The notes below the pieces were generated by a model, which saw only the letters and a list, made by a program, of their open reading frames with translations, was not told the origin of the DNA and did not search any database. 64,000 nucleotides of DNA from Streptomyces capillispiralis (GTDB taxonomy: Bacteria > Actinomycetota > Actinomycetes > Streptomycetales > Streptomycetaceae), in NCBI RefSeq assembly GCF_007829875.1, contig NZ_VIWV01000001.1, forward strand, positions 868,001-932,000, read 5' to 3'. Below, in pieces: positions 7,282 through 16,434 of the stretch (position 1 is the first letter of the stretch; each line of letters opens with the position of its first letter). Position numbers and translations under genes: made by a program.

Positions 7282-8286
7282 ATGCGCATCGGAATCCTCG
7301 GCCTCGGCCGCATCGGCGCCTTCCACGCCGAGACCCTGTCCGGGCTCGACGCCGTCGAGTCCCTCGTCGTCTCCGACCCGTTCGCGGACGCCGCGAAGGC
7401 CGCCGCCGAACGCTTCGGCGCCGCGGTCGCCGACTCCCCCGAGGCGGTGCTCGCGGCCGGCGTGGACGGCGTGGTCGTCGCCGCCGCCACCGACGCCCAC
7501 CCGGGGCTGATCCTCGCCTGTGCGGAGGCCGGCGTCCCGGTCTTCTGCGAGAAGCCCGTCGCCCGCACCATGGCCGAGGGCGTGGCGGTCCTGAAGGCGG
7601 TCGAGGGCCGTGACGTGCCGATCCAGATCGGCTACAACCGGCGCTTCGACGCGGGCTTCGTGGCCGCCCGGGCGGCCGTGCGCAGCGGGGAGCTGGGCAC
7701 GCTGCACACCGTCCGCTCCACCACGCTGGACCCGGCGCCCCCGCCGGCCGCGTACGTCGCCGCCTCCGGCGGCATCTTCCGCGACTGCTCGGTGCACGAC
7801 TTCGACATCATCCGCTGGGTGACCGGCCGCGAGGTGCGCGAGGTGTACGCCGCCGGCGGCAACCGGGGCGCCGACTACATCAGGGAGGCGGGCGACGCCG
7901 ACACCACCGGCGCGGTCCTCACCCTCGACGACGGCACCCTCGCGGTGGTCTCCAACAGCCGCCACAACGCCTGCGGTTACGACGTGCGCATGGAGATCCA
8001 CGGCTTCACCGACTCCATCGCGGTGGGCCTGGAGGACAAGCTGCCGCTGCGGTCGGTGGAGCGGGGCGTCACCTTCCCGGCGGGCGTCCCGCACGACTTC
8101 TTCATGGACCGCTTCGCGGCCGCCTACCGCGCCGAACTGACCGCGTTCACCGAGGTGGTGGCGGGCACCCGCCCCTCACCGTGCACCGTCGCGGACGCCC
8201 TGGAGGCCGGCTGGATCGCCGAGGCCTGCACCCTGTCCCTGCACGAGCACCGTCCGGTGACCGTGGATGAGGTGCGCGGGGCCTGA
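7282..8286 (+). CDS. Gfo/Idh/MocA oxidoreductase, inositol 2-dehydrogenase-like
   Basis: A 334-residue protein with an N-terminal Rossmann motif (IGILGLGRIGAFHAE), the EKPVA catalytic lysine motif (PVFCEKPVAR) and the C-terminal VHDFDIIRWVTGREV segment found in myo-inositol 2-dehydrogenases (IolG). It ends the dioxygenase-like/SDR operon (AAGGAG ribosome site, ATG at 7282) and is followed by a strong hairpin. A second, separate IolG-like gene lies at 10151, so this copy may act on another inositol isomer or derivative such as scyllo-inositol or an inositol ether. That specialisation is inference. Confidence 0.8.
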   Translation: MRIGILGLGRIGAFHAETLSGLDAVESLVVSDPFADAAKAAAERFGAAVADSPEAVLAAGVDGVVVAAATDAHPGLILACAEAGVPVFCEKPVARTMAEGVAVLKAVEGRDVPIQIGYNRRFDAGFVAARAAVRSGELGTLHTVRSTTLDPAPPPAAYVAASGGIFRDCSVHDFDIIRWVTGREVREVYAAGGNRGADYIREAGDADTTGAVLTLDDGTLAVVSNSRHNACGYDVRMEIHGFTDSIAVGLEDKLPLRSVERGVTFPAGVPHDFFMDRFAAAYRAELTAFTEVVAGTRPSPCTVADALEAGWIAEACTLSLHEHRPVTVDEVRGA

Positions 8287-8298
8287 CCGGTCGCGTCC

Positions 8299-8333
8299 GG
8301 CCCTCCCCGGTCCCGTCCGGGCCGGGGAGGGCC
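8299..8333. terminator. Bidirectional hairpin between convergent genes
   Basis: A perfect 12-base stem, GGCCCTCCCCGG paired with CCGGGGAGGGCC, with an 11-base loop, in the 55 bases between the convergent IolG-like gene (ends 8286) and the membrane protein gene (ends 8342). There is no U-tract, which is usual for Streptomyces. Confidence 0.75.
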
Positions 8334-8341
8334 GCACCGCA

Positions 8342-9346
8342 TCACTCGGGACGGCGATCCGGATCGCCCGGCTCCCGGTGGCCGGCGGGCGGCGCGTGGG
8401 TCGTACGGGGCGGCTCCCCCGCCGGACCGCCCGCCGTGCCGATCGCCTGCCGCAGGAACGGCAGGATGCCGCGCTCCAGCAGGGCCGTGTGCCAGGCCAG
8501 CCTGGCCCGTTCCACTTCCGCGTACGGATCGTCGTACCGCCTGTCGGGGACGGTGCGGCGGGCGCGCCGTAGCCTGCGGCGCCGCGCCGGCGCGGTCAGG
8601 ACCAGCCCGGCCGTGACCGAGGCGAGGCACAGGCCGGCGGTCACCAGCGCCCCTGCCAGGTCGTGTTCCCGGCCCGCCGATCCGAGGGCGAGGGCGAGGA
8701 GCAGCAGCGTCAGTGCCGCCGCCCCCAGCAGCACGGCGCTCACCCCCCGGGCGGACTTCCGGCGTCCCGTCCCGGCAGGGGCGTACGGGGCGGGCTGGGC
8801 CGCGCCTCCCGGGCCCGGGCCGGCCGGCCCGCCCCACGCGGGCACCGCCGTCGACGGCCCCAGCCGCTCCGCCCTGACCCGCAGGAAGTGCTGGTACTCG
8901 GCCGCCGCCGCCGCCATGACGGCCTCCCGGGCGTTGAGCGCCATACCGCGCAACTGCTCGGGGCCGGGCCAGGGACCGCCTGCGGTCTCCGGGGAGCGGG
9001 CGAGGGACGTCAGCGCCTGGTCGAGGAGCCGCTCGTACGTGATCCGGTCCTCACGCAGCGCGGCGTCCGGGCCGGCGTACCGCTCCGCGGGAGGGCCGGC
9101 GGGGGCCGGGAGGGTCCCCGGGTGGAGGACCGCCCCGGAGGTCCGCCGTCCGCTCACCTCCGGTACGGAGCCGGGGAGCGCGCCGGGCCGCTCGGGCCGT
9201 ACGCGGACGCCGAGGAGGGAGACGAGCAGGCGCCGTCCGAGGGGGAGGTGCCGCTGCTGGACGACCGTGGGCGGCCGGCGCACGGGGCCGCCCGCCGCAA
9301 CGACACCGGCGGTGGCCCGGCGGAACGCCGACGGTCGTGGAGTCAC
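8342..9346 (-). CDS. Membrane protein of unknown function
   Basis: A 334-residue protein I do not recognise. It has a long Pro/Arg-rich N-terminal half with a helical patch (LNAREAVMAAAAAEYQHFL), two hydrophobic segments near the middle (about residues 205-225, SAVLLGAAALTLLLLALALG, and 233-253), and a charged C-terminal tail with RRYDDPYAEVERARLAWHTALL. The GTG start overlaps the stop of the next upstream membrane protein gene as GTGA, so the pair is made together. Both tails look cytoplasmic and disordered. Codon bias is normal for the genome, so it is a genuine gene; no function is assigned. Confidence 0.6.
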   Translation of the reverse strand: MTPRPSAFRRATAGVVAAGGPVRRPPTVVQQRHLPLGRRLLVSLLGVRVRPERPGALPGSVPEVSGRRTSGAVLHPGTLPAPAGPPAERYAGPDAALREDRITYERLLDQALTSLARSPETAGGPWPGPEQLRGMALNAREAVMAAAAAEYQHFLRVRAERLGPSTAVPAWGGPAGPGPGGAAQPAPYAPAGTGRRKSARGVSAVLLGAAALTLLLLALALGSAGREHDLAGALVTAGLCLASVTAGLVLTAPARRRRLRRARRTVPDRRYDDPYAEVERARLAWHTALLERGILPFLRQAIGTAGGPAGEPPRTTHAPPAGHREPGDPDRRPE

Positions 9347-10014
9347 GTCGAGCCCTCCTCTCCCAGGGCCGGACCACGGGACAGCGGTGTACGGCCGGCA
9401 CCCCCGGCGGCGGGGTCCGGCCCGTCGGCGCCGTCCTCCGGCATGCCCCGGGACGGCGGGTACGGCGGCTGCGGTACGGAGGTGACGGAGCGCACCGGTG
9501 CGCGGGACCCGTCCGGCACGCCCGTCCCGGCAGTCGCGGCGGGCCCGGGCGGTGCGGCAAGTTCAGGCGGTGCGGGCGGTGCGGGCGGTGCGGCGGGGAA
9601 CGGTCCGGTGCCGGCCCCCGTTTCCGTGGCCGGCGCTCCTGCGCCGGGGGCCGCCTCGGTGGCGGGCGGGCCGGTCAGCGCGTCGCTGACCGACTGCACG
9701 CGCCCCAGCTGCGTCAGGATGACCGGCGCGGAGATGCCCACGACCAGCGCCGCGTAGGCGCCGCTGATCTGGCCCGTGGTGCCGAAGAGCACCGCCGCTC
9801 CCGCGCCCATCGCGCTGTGCACCACGGCGGCCACGGAGTCGCCGACCGGGTCGAAGTGGTCGGCGAAGCGCGGTGGTTGGCCCTCCTGGTCCGCGGGTGA
9901 TCTGCGGTGGGCCCTGCGATCCGCCTGCCAGTCGAGGAAGCGGATGTAGACGTCGAGCAGCCCTCTGAGCGCGCCGCCCGCGGCGCCGAGGAGGAGCAGC
10001 GTCGTCACCTCCAC
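9343..10014 (-). CDS. Small membrane protein with Pro/Ala-rich tail, unknown function
   Basis: A 223-residue protein with an N-terminal hydrophobic segment (about residues 3-18, TTLLLLGAAGGALRGLLD), two further hydrophobic stretches between residues 60 and 105, and a low-complexity Pro/Ala/Gly tail (about residues 115-220). No known domain is recognised. It precedes the membrane protein at 8342 with coupled translation, suggesting a two-component membrane complex. The Pro/Ala tail is encoded by short GC-rich repeats around 9540-9660, prone to slippage. Nothing nearby indicates a role. Confidence 0.6.
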   Translation of the reverse strand: MEVTTLLLLGAAGGALRGLLDVYIRFLDWQADRRAHRRSPADQEGQPPRFADHFDPVGDSVAAVVHSAMGAGAAVLFGTTGQISGAYAALVVGISAPVILTQLGRVQSVSDALTGPPATEAAPGAGAPATETGAGTGPFPAAPPAPPAPPELAAPPGPAATAGTGVPDGSRAPVRSVTSVPQPPYPPSRGMPEDGADGPDPAAGGAGRTPLSRGPALGEEGST

Positions 10015-10150
10015 CGGGGCTCCCGGCGGCTTCGCTTCGCTGGACCCTCACCGGCTGCGCGCACGGCACGAGGGTAGGGCGTGGCGTACGACGGCGCAAA
10101 GTCCCCGCGAGCGACGGGAGTTGACTCCGCGGTGCCGCCGTGTCACCCGT

Positions 10151-11170
10151 TCACCGGTACAGCGGCGGCTTCTCCACCAGGGAGACCTCGGCCCGGCCGC
10201 CCTGTTCCAGCGCGCGGACGCCGGCCTCGCAGACGGCCGCGGCGGCGTAGCCGTCCCAGGTGCTCGGGCCGTCGACCTCGCCGCGGCGGGTGCTGTCGAC
10301 CCAGGCCTGGACCTCGTCGTCGTAGGCCTGGGCGAAGCGTTCGGTCCAGTCCTGGGTGATGGTGCCGCCCCAGCGGCCCTCGGCGCTGGTGATCAGGGCG
10401 TGGCCGTCGCCGATGCGGGCGGTGCCGCGTTCGCAGACCGCCTCGGCCCGCACCTGGTAGCCGAAGCCGCAGTTGACGAAGATCTCGACGTCGGAGAGGG
10501 CACCGCCGTCGGTCTCCAGGACGACGAACTGCGGGTCGCGCAGGCCCTCGGGGGCGCCGGAGGACGGGGTGGGGCGCAGGACGGTGACGGCGGTGATCTC
10601 GTGGCCGAGGAGCCAGCGGGTGGCGTCGACCTCGTGCGCCACGGAGTCGCTGATGAGCATCGAGCTGGTGAAGAAGGCCGGGCTGGCGACGTTGCGGTGC
10701 CGGTTGTGCAGCATCAGCGGGCGGCCCAGCCGCCCGGTCTCCAGCAGGGCCTTGAGCCGTACGTACTCGGCGTCGTAGCGGCGCATGAAGCCGACCTGGA
10801 CGCGGCGGTGGCCGAGGGCCTGTTCGGCTTCCATGACGCGCAGCGCGGAGGCCGCGTCGGGGGTGAGCGGCTTCTCGCACAGGACGGGCAGGTCGTGCTC
10901 GAACGCGGTGAGCAGGGCGGCCTCGTGGGCCGGGCCCGGGGAGGCGACGAGTACGGCGTCGACGTCGGCCGACGCCATCGCGGCGGCCGGGTCGGTGTGG
11001 GCGGTGCAGCCGTCGACGCCCGCGGCCACGGACTTGGCCCGCTCGGCGTCGACGTCCACGACGGCGGTGACCCGGGCGCCGCTGATGACCCGGTCGATCC
11101 GGCGTACGTGGTCCGCGCCCATGCGGCCGGTGCCGACGACGGCGACGCGCAGTGGCTCGCTCGGGTTCAT
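10151..11170 (-). CDS. iolG: myo-Inositol 2-dehydrogenase (Gfo/Idh/MocA family)
   Basis: A 339-residue NAD-dependent dehydrogenase expected to oxidise myo-inositol to 2-keto-myo-inositol (scyllo-inosose), the first step of inositol catabolism. Visible are the Rossmann motif ([13 protein letters not shown]), the catalytic-lysine motif [10 protein letters not shown], and the C-terminal [16 protein letters not shown] segment with the active-site His and Asp. It lies downstream of iolE (22-base gap) in the left-reading transporter/enzyme operon and ends in a non-coding gap before the membrane protein genes. Role assignment rests on family and on iolB, iolC, iolD and iolE being adjacent. Confidence 0.87.
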   Translation of the reverse strand: MNPSEPLRVAVVGTGRMGADHVRRIDRVISGARVTAVVDVDAERAKSVAAGVDGCTAHTDPAAAMASADVDAVLVASPGPAHEAALLTAFEHDLPVLCEKPLTPDAASALRVMEAEQALGHRRVQVGFMRRYDAEYVRLKALLETGRLGRPLMLHNRHRNVASPAFFTSSMLISDSVAHEVDATRWLLGHEITAVTVLRPTPSSGAPEGLRDPQFVVLETDGGALSDVEIFVNCGFGYQVRAEAVCERGTARIGDGHALITSAEGRWGGTITQDWTERFAQAYDDEVQAWVDSTRRGEVDGPSTWDGYAAAAVCEAGVRALEQGGRAEVSLVEKPPLYR

Positions 11171-11192
11171 CCCTCGCCTCCCCTCGGGATCG

Positions 11193-12095
11193 TCAGGCGC
11201 CGCAGGAACGCAGGAACTTGCGGGTGCGGACGGCGATCGGCAGCGGCTTGTCGGGCTCGCAGGGGTACATGTCCTGCTCGACGATCGCGAAGAGGTCCAC
11301 GCCCAGCTTCTGCGCGGCCGTGAGGACGGGGCCCAGCTCGGGGACGCCGGCGGGCGGTTCGCACATCACCCCGCGCTGCACGGCGGGTCCGAACGGCACC
11401 TCGTTCTTGACGACGTCGGCGAGGATGTCCGGGTCGACCTGCTTGAGGTGGAGGTAGCCGATGCGCTCGCCGTAGGTCTCGATCAGCTTGACGCTGTCGC
11501 CGCCGCAGTAGGCGTAGTGACCGGTGTCCAGGCAGAGGTTGACCAGGTCGGAGTCGGTCGAGTCGAGGAAGCGCTCGACGTGTTCCTCGGTGTCGATGTG
11601 GGTGTCGGCGTGCGGGTGGACGACGATGTCGAGCCCGTAGGTCTCCTTCACCTCGCGGCCGAGGCGTTCCATGCCCCGGGTGAGGTGGCCCCACTGCTCG
11701 GTGGTGAGCTCGGGGGCCTCCAGGATCTCGGCGGTCTTGTCGTCGCGCCAGAACGACGGGATGACCACGAGGTGCTTGGCGTCCATGTCGCGGGTGAGGG
11801 CGGCGACGCGGCTGACCTGCTCCCAGGTGCTGTCCCACTCGGAGGGTCCGCGGTGCAGGCCGCAGAAGATGGTGCCGGCGGAGACCTTGAGGTTCCGCCG
11901 GTTCACCTCGTCGGTGAGGCGGGCGGCGTCGGTGGGGAGGTAACCGTAGGGGCCGAGTTCGATCCAGGAGTAGCCGGCCTCGGCGACCTCGTCGAGGAAG
12001 CGCTGCCAGGGCACCTGCTGCGGGTCGTCGGGGAACCAGACGCCCCAGGAGTCGGGGGCGGAACCGACCCGGATGCGGTCGAGCGCGACTGCCAT
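11193..12095 (-). CDS. iolE: Inosose dehydratase (IolE, TIM-barrel)
   Basis: A 300-residue xylose-isomerase-like TIM-barrel protein of the IolE family, which dehydrates 2-keto-myo-inositol to the trihydroxycyclohexane dione used by IolD. Typical segments are [14 protein letters not shown] near the N terminus, [10 protein letters not shown], the metal-binding [26 protein letters not shown] and HLKQVDPD. The start ATG lies one base after the ABC ATPase stop, so it is co-translated with the transporter operon. It supplies the second step after IolG encoded just downstream. Confidence 0.88.
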   Translation of the reverse strand: MAVALDRIRVGSAPDSWGVWFPDDPQQVPWQRFLDEVAEAGYSWIELGPYGYLPTDAARLTDEVNRRNLKVSAGTIFCGLHRGPSEWDSTWEQVSRVAALTRDMDAKHLVVIPSFWRDDKTAEILEAPELTTEQWGHLTRGMERLGREVKETYGLDIVVHPHADTHIDTEEHVERFLDSTDSDLVNLCLDTGHYAYCGGDSVKLIETYGERIGYLHLKQVDPDILADVVKNEVPFGPAVQRGVMCEPPAGVPELGPVLTAAQKLGVDLFAIVEQDMYPCEPDKPLPIAVRTRKFLRSCGA

Positions 12096-12096
12096 G

Positions 12097-13008
12097 TCAG
12101 GACTGTCCTTCCGGAGTTGCGGCTGCGGGGGCCCGGAGGTCGCCCTCCTCGGGGAGTTCCTCGGTGTCGACGCCGCCGACCTGGGCCAGCTCGTGCTTGA
12201 GGGCGGCCAGTTCGGCGCCGCCCGCCATGTGGTTGGTGAGCGTCTCCAGACCGACCTCGCTGCGGGCGGCGCTCAGTTCCAGCGTGCCCAGGCGCAGGAC
12301 GCTGAAGTGGTCGCCGACCATGTAGGCGTGGTGGGGATTGTGGGTGATGAAGATGACGCCGAGGCCGCGGTCGCGGGCCATCGCGATGTACTTCAGGACC
12401 ACGCCGGACTGCTTGACGCCGAGGGCGGCCGTGGGCTCGTCCAGGATCAGCACGCGGGCGCCGAAGTAGACGGCGCGGGCGATGGCGACGCACTGTCGCT
12501 GGCCGCCGGAGAGCGTGCCGATGGGCTGCTCCAGGTCGTCCAGGACGATGCCCATGTTGCGCAGTTCCTCGTCTGCGGTCTTCTTCATCCGCTCGATGTC
12601 GAGGCGGCGCAGCGGCCAGGGGCCCTTGGTCATCTCGGAGCCGAGGAAGAAGTTGCGCCACACCGGCATCAGCGGGACGACCGCGAGGTCCTGGTAGACG
12701 GTGGCGATGCCCTTGTCGAGGGCCTCGCGCGGGGAGGAGAAGCGCACCGGTGCGCCGTCGACGAGGAACTCGCCCTCGGTGTGCTGGTGCAGCCCGGAGA
12801 TGATCTTGATGAGGGTGGACTTGCCGGCGCCGTTGTCGCCGAGGACGCAGGTGACCTTGCCGGGGTGGACGGTCAGGTCGACGCCGTGCAGGGCGCGGAT
12901 GTTGCCGTAGGACTTGCCGGCGGAGCGGAGCTCGACCAGGGGGTGTTCGCCGCCGGGCGCGGTGTCCTTCGTGCCGGCGACGTGGCTGCCGGTGGTCTTG
13001 TCGGTCAT
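12097..13008 (-). CDS. Sugar (probable inositol) ABC transporter ATP-binding protein
   Basis: A 303-residue ATPase with a single nucleotide-binding domain: Walker [10 protein letters not shown] (about residues 55-63), signature [15 protein letters not shown] and Walker [12 protein letters not shown]. Ribose/xylose-type importers often have a fused double ATPase of about 500 residues; this one is single-domain, like FrcA-type proteins. It follows the permease by 5 bases and precedes iolE by 1. The substrate, inositol, is inferred from the operon of inositol enzymes and the divergent iolCBD genes. Confidence 0.88.
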   Translation of the reverse strand: MTDKTTGSHVAGTKDTAPGGEHPLVELRSAGKSYGNIRALHGVDLTVHPGKVTCVLGDNGAGKSTLIKIISGLHQHTEGEFLVDGAPVRFSSPREALDKGIATVYQDLAVVPLMPVWRNFFLGSEMTKGPWPLRRLDIERMKKTADEELRNMGIVLDDLEQPIGTLSGGQRQCVAIARAVYFGARVLILDEPTAALGVKQSGVVLKYIAMARDRGLGVIFITHNPHHAYMVGDHFSVLRLGTLELSAARSEVGLETLTNHMAGGAELAALKHELAQVGGVDTEELPEEGDLRAPAAATPEGQS

Positions 13009-13013
13009 TGCGG

Positions 13014-14090
13014 TCACCTCCGGGTCGCCGTGCGCTGGACCCACAGATTGATGAGGACGGCGCCGAGGAGCATCACGCCGAGGAAGGCCTTGAACCAGTC
13101 CGGGTTCCAGCCGGCGTAGACGATGCCCTGCTGCACCATGCCGAACATGAAGGCGCCGAAGACCGGGCCGATCGCGCTGCCCGCGCCGCCGGTCAGCAGA
13201 CAGCCGCCGATGACCGCCGCGGCGATGTAGATCAGCTCCTGGCCCACGCCCTCGCCGGACTGCACGGTGTTGAAGGAGAACAGGTTGTGCATGCCGACGA
13301 ACCAGGCGCCGAAGCCGACCAGCATGAACAGGGAGATCTTGGTGAAGGTGACGGGGACGCCGACCGCGCGGGCGGAGTCCTTGTTGCCGCCGACCGCGAA
13401 GACCCAGTTGCCGTACTTGGTGCGCAGCAGCACCCAGGTGGCGAGGGCGGCGAAGACGAGCCACCACACCACCGTGATCTTCACCTGGACGCCCGCGACC
13501 TCGAAGCTGGAGGCGAAGATCGCCTTCGCCTGGTCGAAGCCGTCCATGTCGCCGATGCTGTCGGTGGCGACGTTGCCGGTGACCAGCTTCGTCACCGCCA
13601 GGTTGACGCCCTGGAGGATCAGGAAGGTGCCGAGGGTGACCAGGAAGCTCGGCAGCCCGGTCCTGACCAGCATCCAGCCGTTGAACGCGCCGACGCCCAG
13701 GGAGACCGCCAGGGCGACGATCACGCCCATCCACACGTTCAGGGTGAGCTGGTAGCTGAGCATGGCGGCGGTCAGCGCCGAGGCCACGACGGCGACACCG
13801 GCCGAGAGGTCGAACTCGCCGCCGATCATCAGCAGGGCCACGGGCAGCGCCATGATCCCGATGACCGACGACTGGTACAGGATGTTCGCCATGGAGCTGC
13901 CGTCGCGCACCGGGGGCGCGGCGAACAGGAAGAACACCATCACGGCCACGGCGCCGAGGAAGACACCGACCTCGGGCCGGGCGAGCAGACGCAGGGCGAG
14001 CGGGCGCCGCGCGGTGCGGCCGTCGGTCTGGTGCGGGCCGGGGGCCGGCGGTGTGTTCACCGCCGGCTCAGCCTGTTGGGCCATGCTCAT
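13014..14090 (-). CDS. Sugar (probable inositol) ABC transporter permease, RbsC/FrcC type
   Basis: A 358-residue integral membrane protein with about eight to ten hydrophobic segments from residue 35 onward and the branched-chain/ribose permease signature ([39 protein letters not shown]). The ATG at 14090 overlaps the stop of the binding-protein gene as TGATG; a GTG three bases upstream (14093) is an equally good coupled start. It forms the translocation pore of the importer with the ATPase at 12097 and lipoprotein at 14090. Confidence 0.88.
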   Translation of the reverse strand: MSMAQQAEPAVNTPPAPGPHQTDGRTARRPLALRLLARPEVGVFLGAVAVMVFFLFAAPPVRDGSSMANILYQSSVIGIMALPVALLMIGGEFDLSAGVAVVASALTAAMLSYQLTLNVWMGVIVALAVSLGVGAFNGWMLVRTGLPSFLVTLGTFLILQGVNLAVTKLVTGNVATDSIGDMDGFDQAKAIFASSFEVAGVQVKITVVWWLVFAALATWVLLRTKYGNWVFAVGGNKDSARAVGVPVTFTKISLFMLVGFGAWFVGMHNLFSFNTVQSGEGVGQELIYIAAAVIGGCLLTGGAGSAIGPVFGAFMFGMVQQGIVYAGWNPDWFKAFLGVMLLGAVLINLWVQRTATRR

Positions 14091-15109
14091 CACCGAGTGC
14101 CCTTCGCGGCGTACTCGGAGACCGCCTCGACGTTGGACTTGTCGACGAACGCCGGGCCGGTCAGCACCGGCTGCTCGCCGCCGCCGCTGTAGTTGCCGTT
14201 GTTCTTGTAGAGCCACAGGCCGTCGACGGCGAGGTAGCCCTGGAGGTAGGGCTGCTGGTCCACGGCGAACTCGATGTCGCCGGCGTCGATCGCCTTGGTC
14301 AGGTCCTTGTTGAGGTCGAAGGTGGCGACCTTCGCCTCGCTGCCCGCGTCGCCCACCGACTGCACGGCGGTCGGTGCGAAGGGGGCGCCGAGGGTGACGA
14401 CGTAGTCGATGGAGGAGTCCTGCTTCAGCTTGGCGGTGATCGTCGACTTCACCGACGGCATGTCGGTGCCGTTGACGTTGAGGATCTGGGTCTCGCCCTC
14501 GAAGGTCTCCTTCACCCCGTCGCACCGCTGGGTCAGGCCGACGTTGCCCTGCTCGTGGATGACGCAGACGGCGTTCTTCGCGCCGACCTCGTTGAGCTTC
14601 TTGCCGAACGCCTCGCCCGCCACCGACTCGTCCTGGCCGAAGAACTCGAGCAGTCCGAGGTCCTTCCAGTCGCTGAGGCCGGAGTTGAGGCCGACGACGG
14701 GGATGCCGGCCGCCTCGGCCTTCGCTATGACGTCCTTGAGCGCGTCCGGCTTGGCCAGGGTGACCGCGATGCCGTCGACCTTCTGGTCGATCGCGTTCTG
14801 CACCAGGGTGGCCTGGCTGCCGGCGTTGGGGTCGGAGGAGTAGACGAGCTTGACGTTGTCCTTGGCCGCCGCGGCCTCGGCGCCCTTGCGGACGATGTCC
14901 CAGAAGGTGTCGCCGGGGGCCTGGTGGGTGACCAGGGCGACCGTCATGCGCGGCGTGTCCGCCTTGCCCGCCGAGGCGTCGGCACCACCCTCCTCGGCCT
15001 TCTTGCCACCGGAACCGCTGGAGCAGCCGGCGAGGGTCAGAGCGGCTGCCGCCGCGACCGCGACGAACGGCGCGACTCTGCGGAGGCGGATGTGAGAAGA
15101 GCGGTCCAT
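14090..15109 (-). CDS. Substrate-binding lipoprotein of the inositol-type ABC importer
   Basis: A 339-residue secreted lipoprotein. The signal peptide has a basic N-region, a hydrophobic core (FVAVAAAAALTLAGC) and a lipobox LAGC cleaved before Cys29, then a Ser/Gly linker. The mature part is a type I periplasmic-binding fold of the ribose/galactose group (MTVALVTHQAPGDTFWDIVRKG; AIDQKVDGIAVTLAKPDAL). It is first in the left-reading operon, downstream of the shared iol promoter region. Inositol as ligand is inferred from genomic context. Confidence 0.87.
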   Translation of the reverse strand: MDRSSHIRLRRVAPFVAVAAAAALTLAGCSSGSGGKKAEEGGADASAGKADTPRMTVALVTHQAPGDTFWDIVRKGAEAAAAKDNVKLVYSSDPNAGSQATLVQNAIDQKVDGIAVTLAKPDALKDVIAKAEAAGIPVVGLNSGLSDWKDLGLLEFFGQDESVAGEAFGKKLNEVGAKNAVCVIHEQGNVGLTQRCDGVKETFEGETQILNVNGTDMPSVKSTITAKLKQDSSIDYVVTLGAPFAPTAVQSVGDAGSEAKVATFDLNKDLTKAIDAGDIEFAVDQQPYLQGYLAVDGLWLYKNNGNYSGGGEQPVLTGPAFVDKSNVEAVSEYAAKGTR

Positions 15110-15427
15110 CTGTCCTGCACCTCACTGTGCTACGCGGGGAAAGGGCGGGATTCCGAGGATCCGGTGCCCGGAACCTCGGGAGTCCGGGTGGGTGTGCCAT
15201 GGAACACGGCGGTCGTGCTGGGGTGCGATCCAATCCCCAGAACCGCCTGCTGTCAATACTTTGTTAAGACATCATTTCACGAGCTAGTCCGAATGTAAGT
15301 ACAAACTATTGACATCGCCGCCCTCCGAGACCTACACCTGGGAAGCGGCAGGTCCCCGGATCGCACGTCCCCACCGTGGCAGGGCGTCCTGGGACCCGCA
15401 TCCCCAGACCTCGAGGAGCGTCGATCG
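15110..15427. other. Divergent iol promoter region, no gene
   Basis: This 318-base gap separates the transporter/iolE/iolG operon from iolC. Its central 70 bases (about 15245-15315) are far more AT-rich than the surroundings and contain both -35 boxes and the inverted 14-mers listed separately. I see no short coding frame with Streptomyces codon bias in it. Confidence 0.7.
15251..15314. promoter_or_regulatory. Symmetric divergent promoters with inverted operators for the iol operons
   Basis: TGTCAATACTTTGT (15251-15264) and ACAAACTATTGACA (15301-15314) are inverted copies with one mismatch. Each contains a perfect TTGACA: read leftward at 15256-15251 for the transporter operon, and rightward at 15309-15314 for iolC. 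The rightward box is followed after 18 bases by TACACC (15333-15338); the leftward one after 17 bases by TTGGAT. TTTGT-N4-ACA elements overlap each arm (15260-15271; minus strand 15294-15305). A repressor bound here would cover both -35 boxes; IolR at 20144 is the likely candidate. Confidence 0.65.
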
Positions 15428-16420
15428 ATGGCCGACTCACCACAGTATTTCGACCTGATCACCATGGGCCGCATCGGGGTCGACCTTTACCCGCTGCAGA
15501 CCGGCGTTCCGCTGTCGCAAGTGGAGACATTCGGGAAGTTCCTGGGCGGTTCCGCGGCCAACGTGGCCGTCGCGGCCGCCCGTCTGGGCCGTTCCGCGGC
15601 GCTGGTCTCGCGTACCGGGGCCGATCCTTTCGGCAGCTACCTGCACGACGCCTTGCGGGAGTTCGGCGTCGACGACCGCTGGGTCACGCCGGTCGCCGCC
15701 TACCCCACTCCCGTCACCTTCTGCGAGATCTTCCCGCCGGACGACTTCCCCCTGTACTTCTACCGCCGCCCCAAGGCCCCCGACCTGGAGATCCACCCCC
15801 ACGAGCTGGACCTGGCCGCCGTCCGCGCGGCCGGGATCTTCTGGGTCACCGGCACCGGTCTGAGCGAGGAGCCGAGCCGCTCGGCCACCCTCGGCGCCCT
15901 GGAGGCCCGCAACAGGGCCGGCACGACGGTGTTCGACCTCGACTGGCGCCCCATGTTCTGGCGCGACCCCGAGCAGGCCCGCCCGTACTACCGCGAGGCC
16001 CTGCGGCACGCCACCGTCGCGGTCGGCAACGTCGAGGAGTGCGAGGTGGCCACCGGGGAGCGCGAGCCCGCGGCCTGCGCCGAGGCGCTGCTGGCGGCCG
16101 GCGTGGAGCTGGCCGTGGTCAAGCAGGGGCCCCGGGGCGTGCTCGCCGCGCACCGCGACGGCACCCGGGCCGAGGTGCCCTCGGTGCCGGTCGAGGTGGT
16201 CAACGGCCTCGGCGCGGGCGACGCCTTCGGCGGCTCGCTCTGCCACGGCCTGCTCTCCGGCTGGGACCTGGAGCGGACCGTGCGCCACGCCAACGCCGCC
16301 GGTGCCCTCGTCGCCTCGCGCCTCGCCTGCTCGTCCGCCATGCCGACCGAACCGGAGGTCGCGGACCTCCTCGCGCGGGCCGCGTCGCCGCACGCGGCGG
16401 CCCTGCCGAGCCAGCCCTGA
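15428..16420 (+). CDS. iolC: 5-Dehydro-2-deoxygluconokinase
   Basis: A 330-residue PfkB-family carbohydrate kinase expected to phosphorylate 2-deoxy-5-keto-D-gluconate, the IolB product. The N-terminal GG motif reads GGSAANVAVAAARLG (about residues 38-52) and the C-terminal ATP/anion-hole motif NGLGAGDAFGGSL (about residues 258-270) carries the catalytic Asp. ATG at 15428 follows a GAGGAGCG ribosome site. It is first in the right-reading iol operon and is followed by the aldolase that would use its product. Confidence 0.9.
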   Translation: MADSPQYFDLITMGRIGVDLYPLQTGVPLSQVETFGKFLGGSAANVAVAAARLGRSAALVSRTGADPFGSYLHDALREFGVDDRWVTPVAAYPTPVTFCEIFPPDDFPLYFYRRPKAPDLEIHPHELDLAAVRAAGIFWVTGTGLSEEPSRSATLGALEARNRAGTTVFDLDWRPMFWRDPEQARPYYREALRHATVAVGNVEECEVATGEREPAACAEALLAAGVELAVVKQGPRGVLAAHRDGTRAEVPSVPVEVVNGLGAGDAFGGSLCHGLLSGWDLERTVRHANAAGALVASRLACSSAMPTEPEVADLLARAASPHAAALPSQP

Positions 16421-16434
16421 ACGGAGCCCCTCCC

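Noticed and set aside
4416..7571. 1051-residue minus-strand open frame
   Set aside because: It lies antisense to the oxygenase, SDR and IolG-like genes and out of frame with LacI; composition is Arg/Gly/Pro-rich with no domain.
9540..9660. Tandem GGCGGTGCG repeats as a regulatory array
   Set aside because: They encode the Pro/Ala tail of the 9343-10014 protein in frame.
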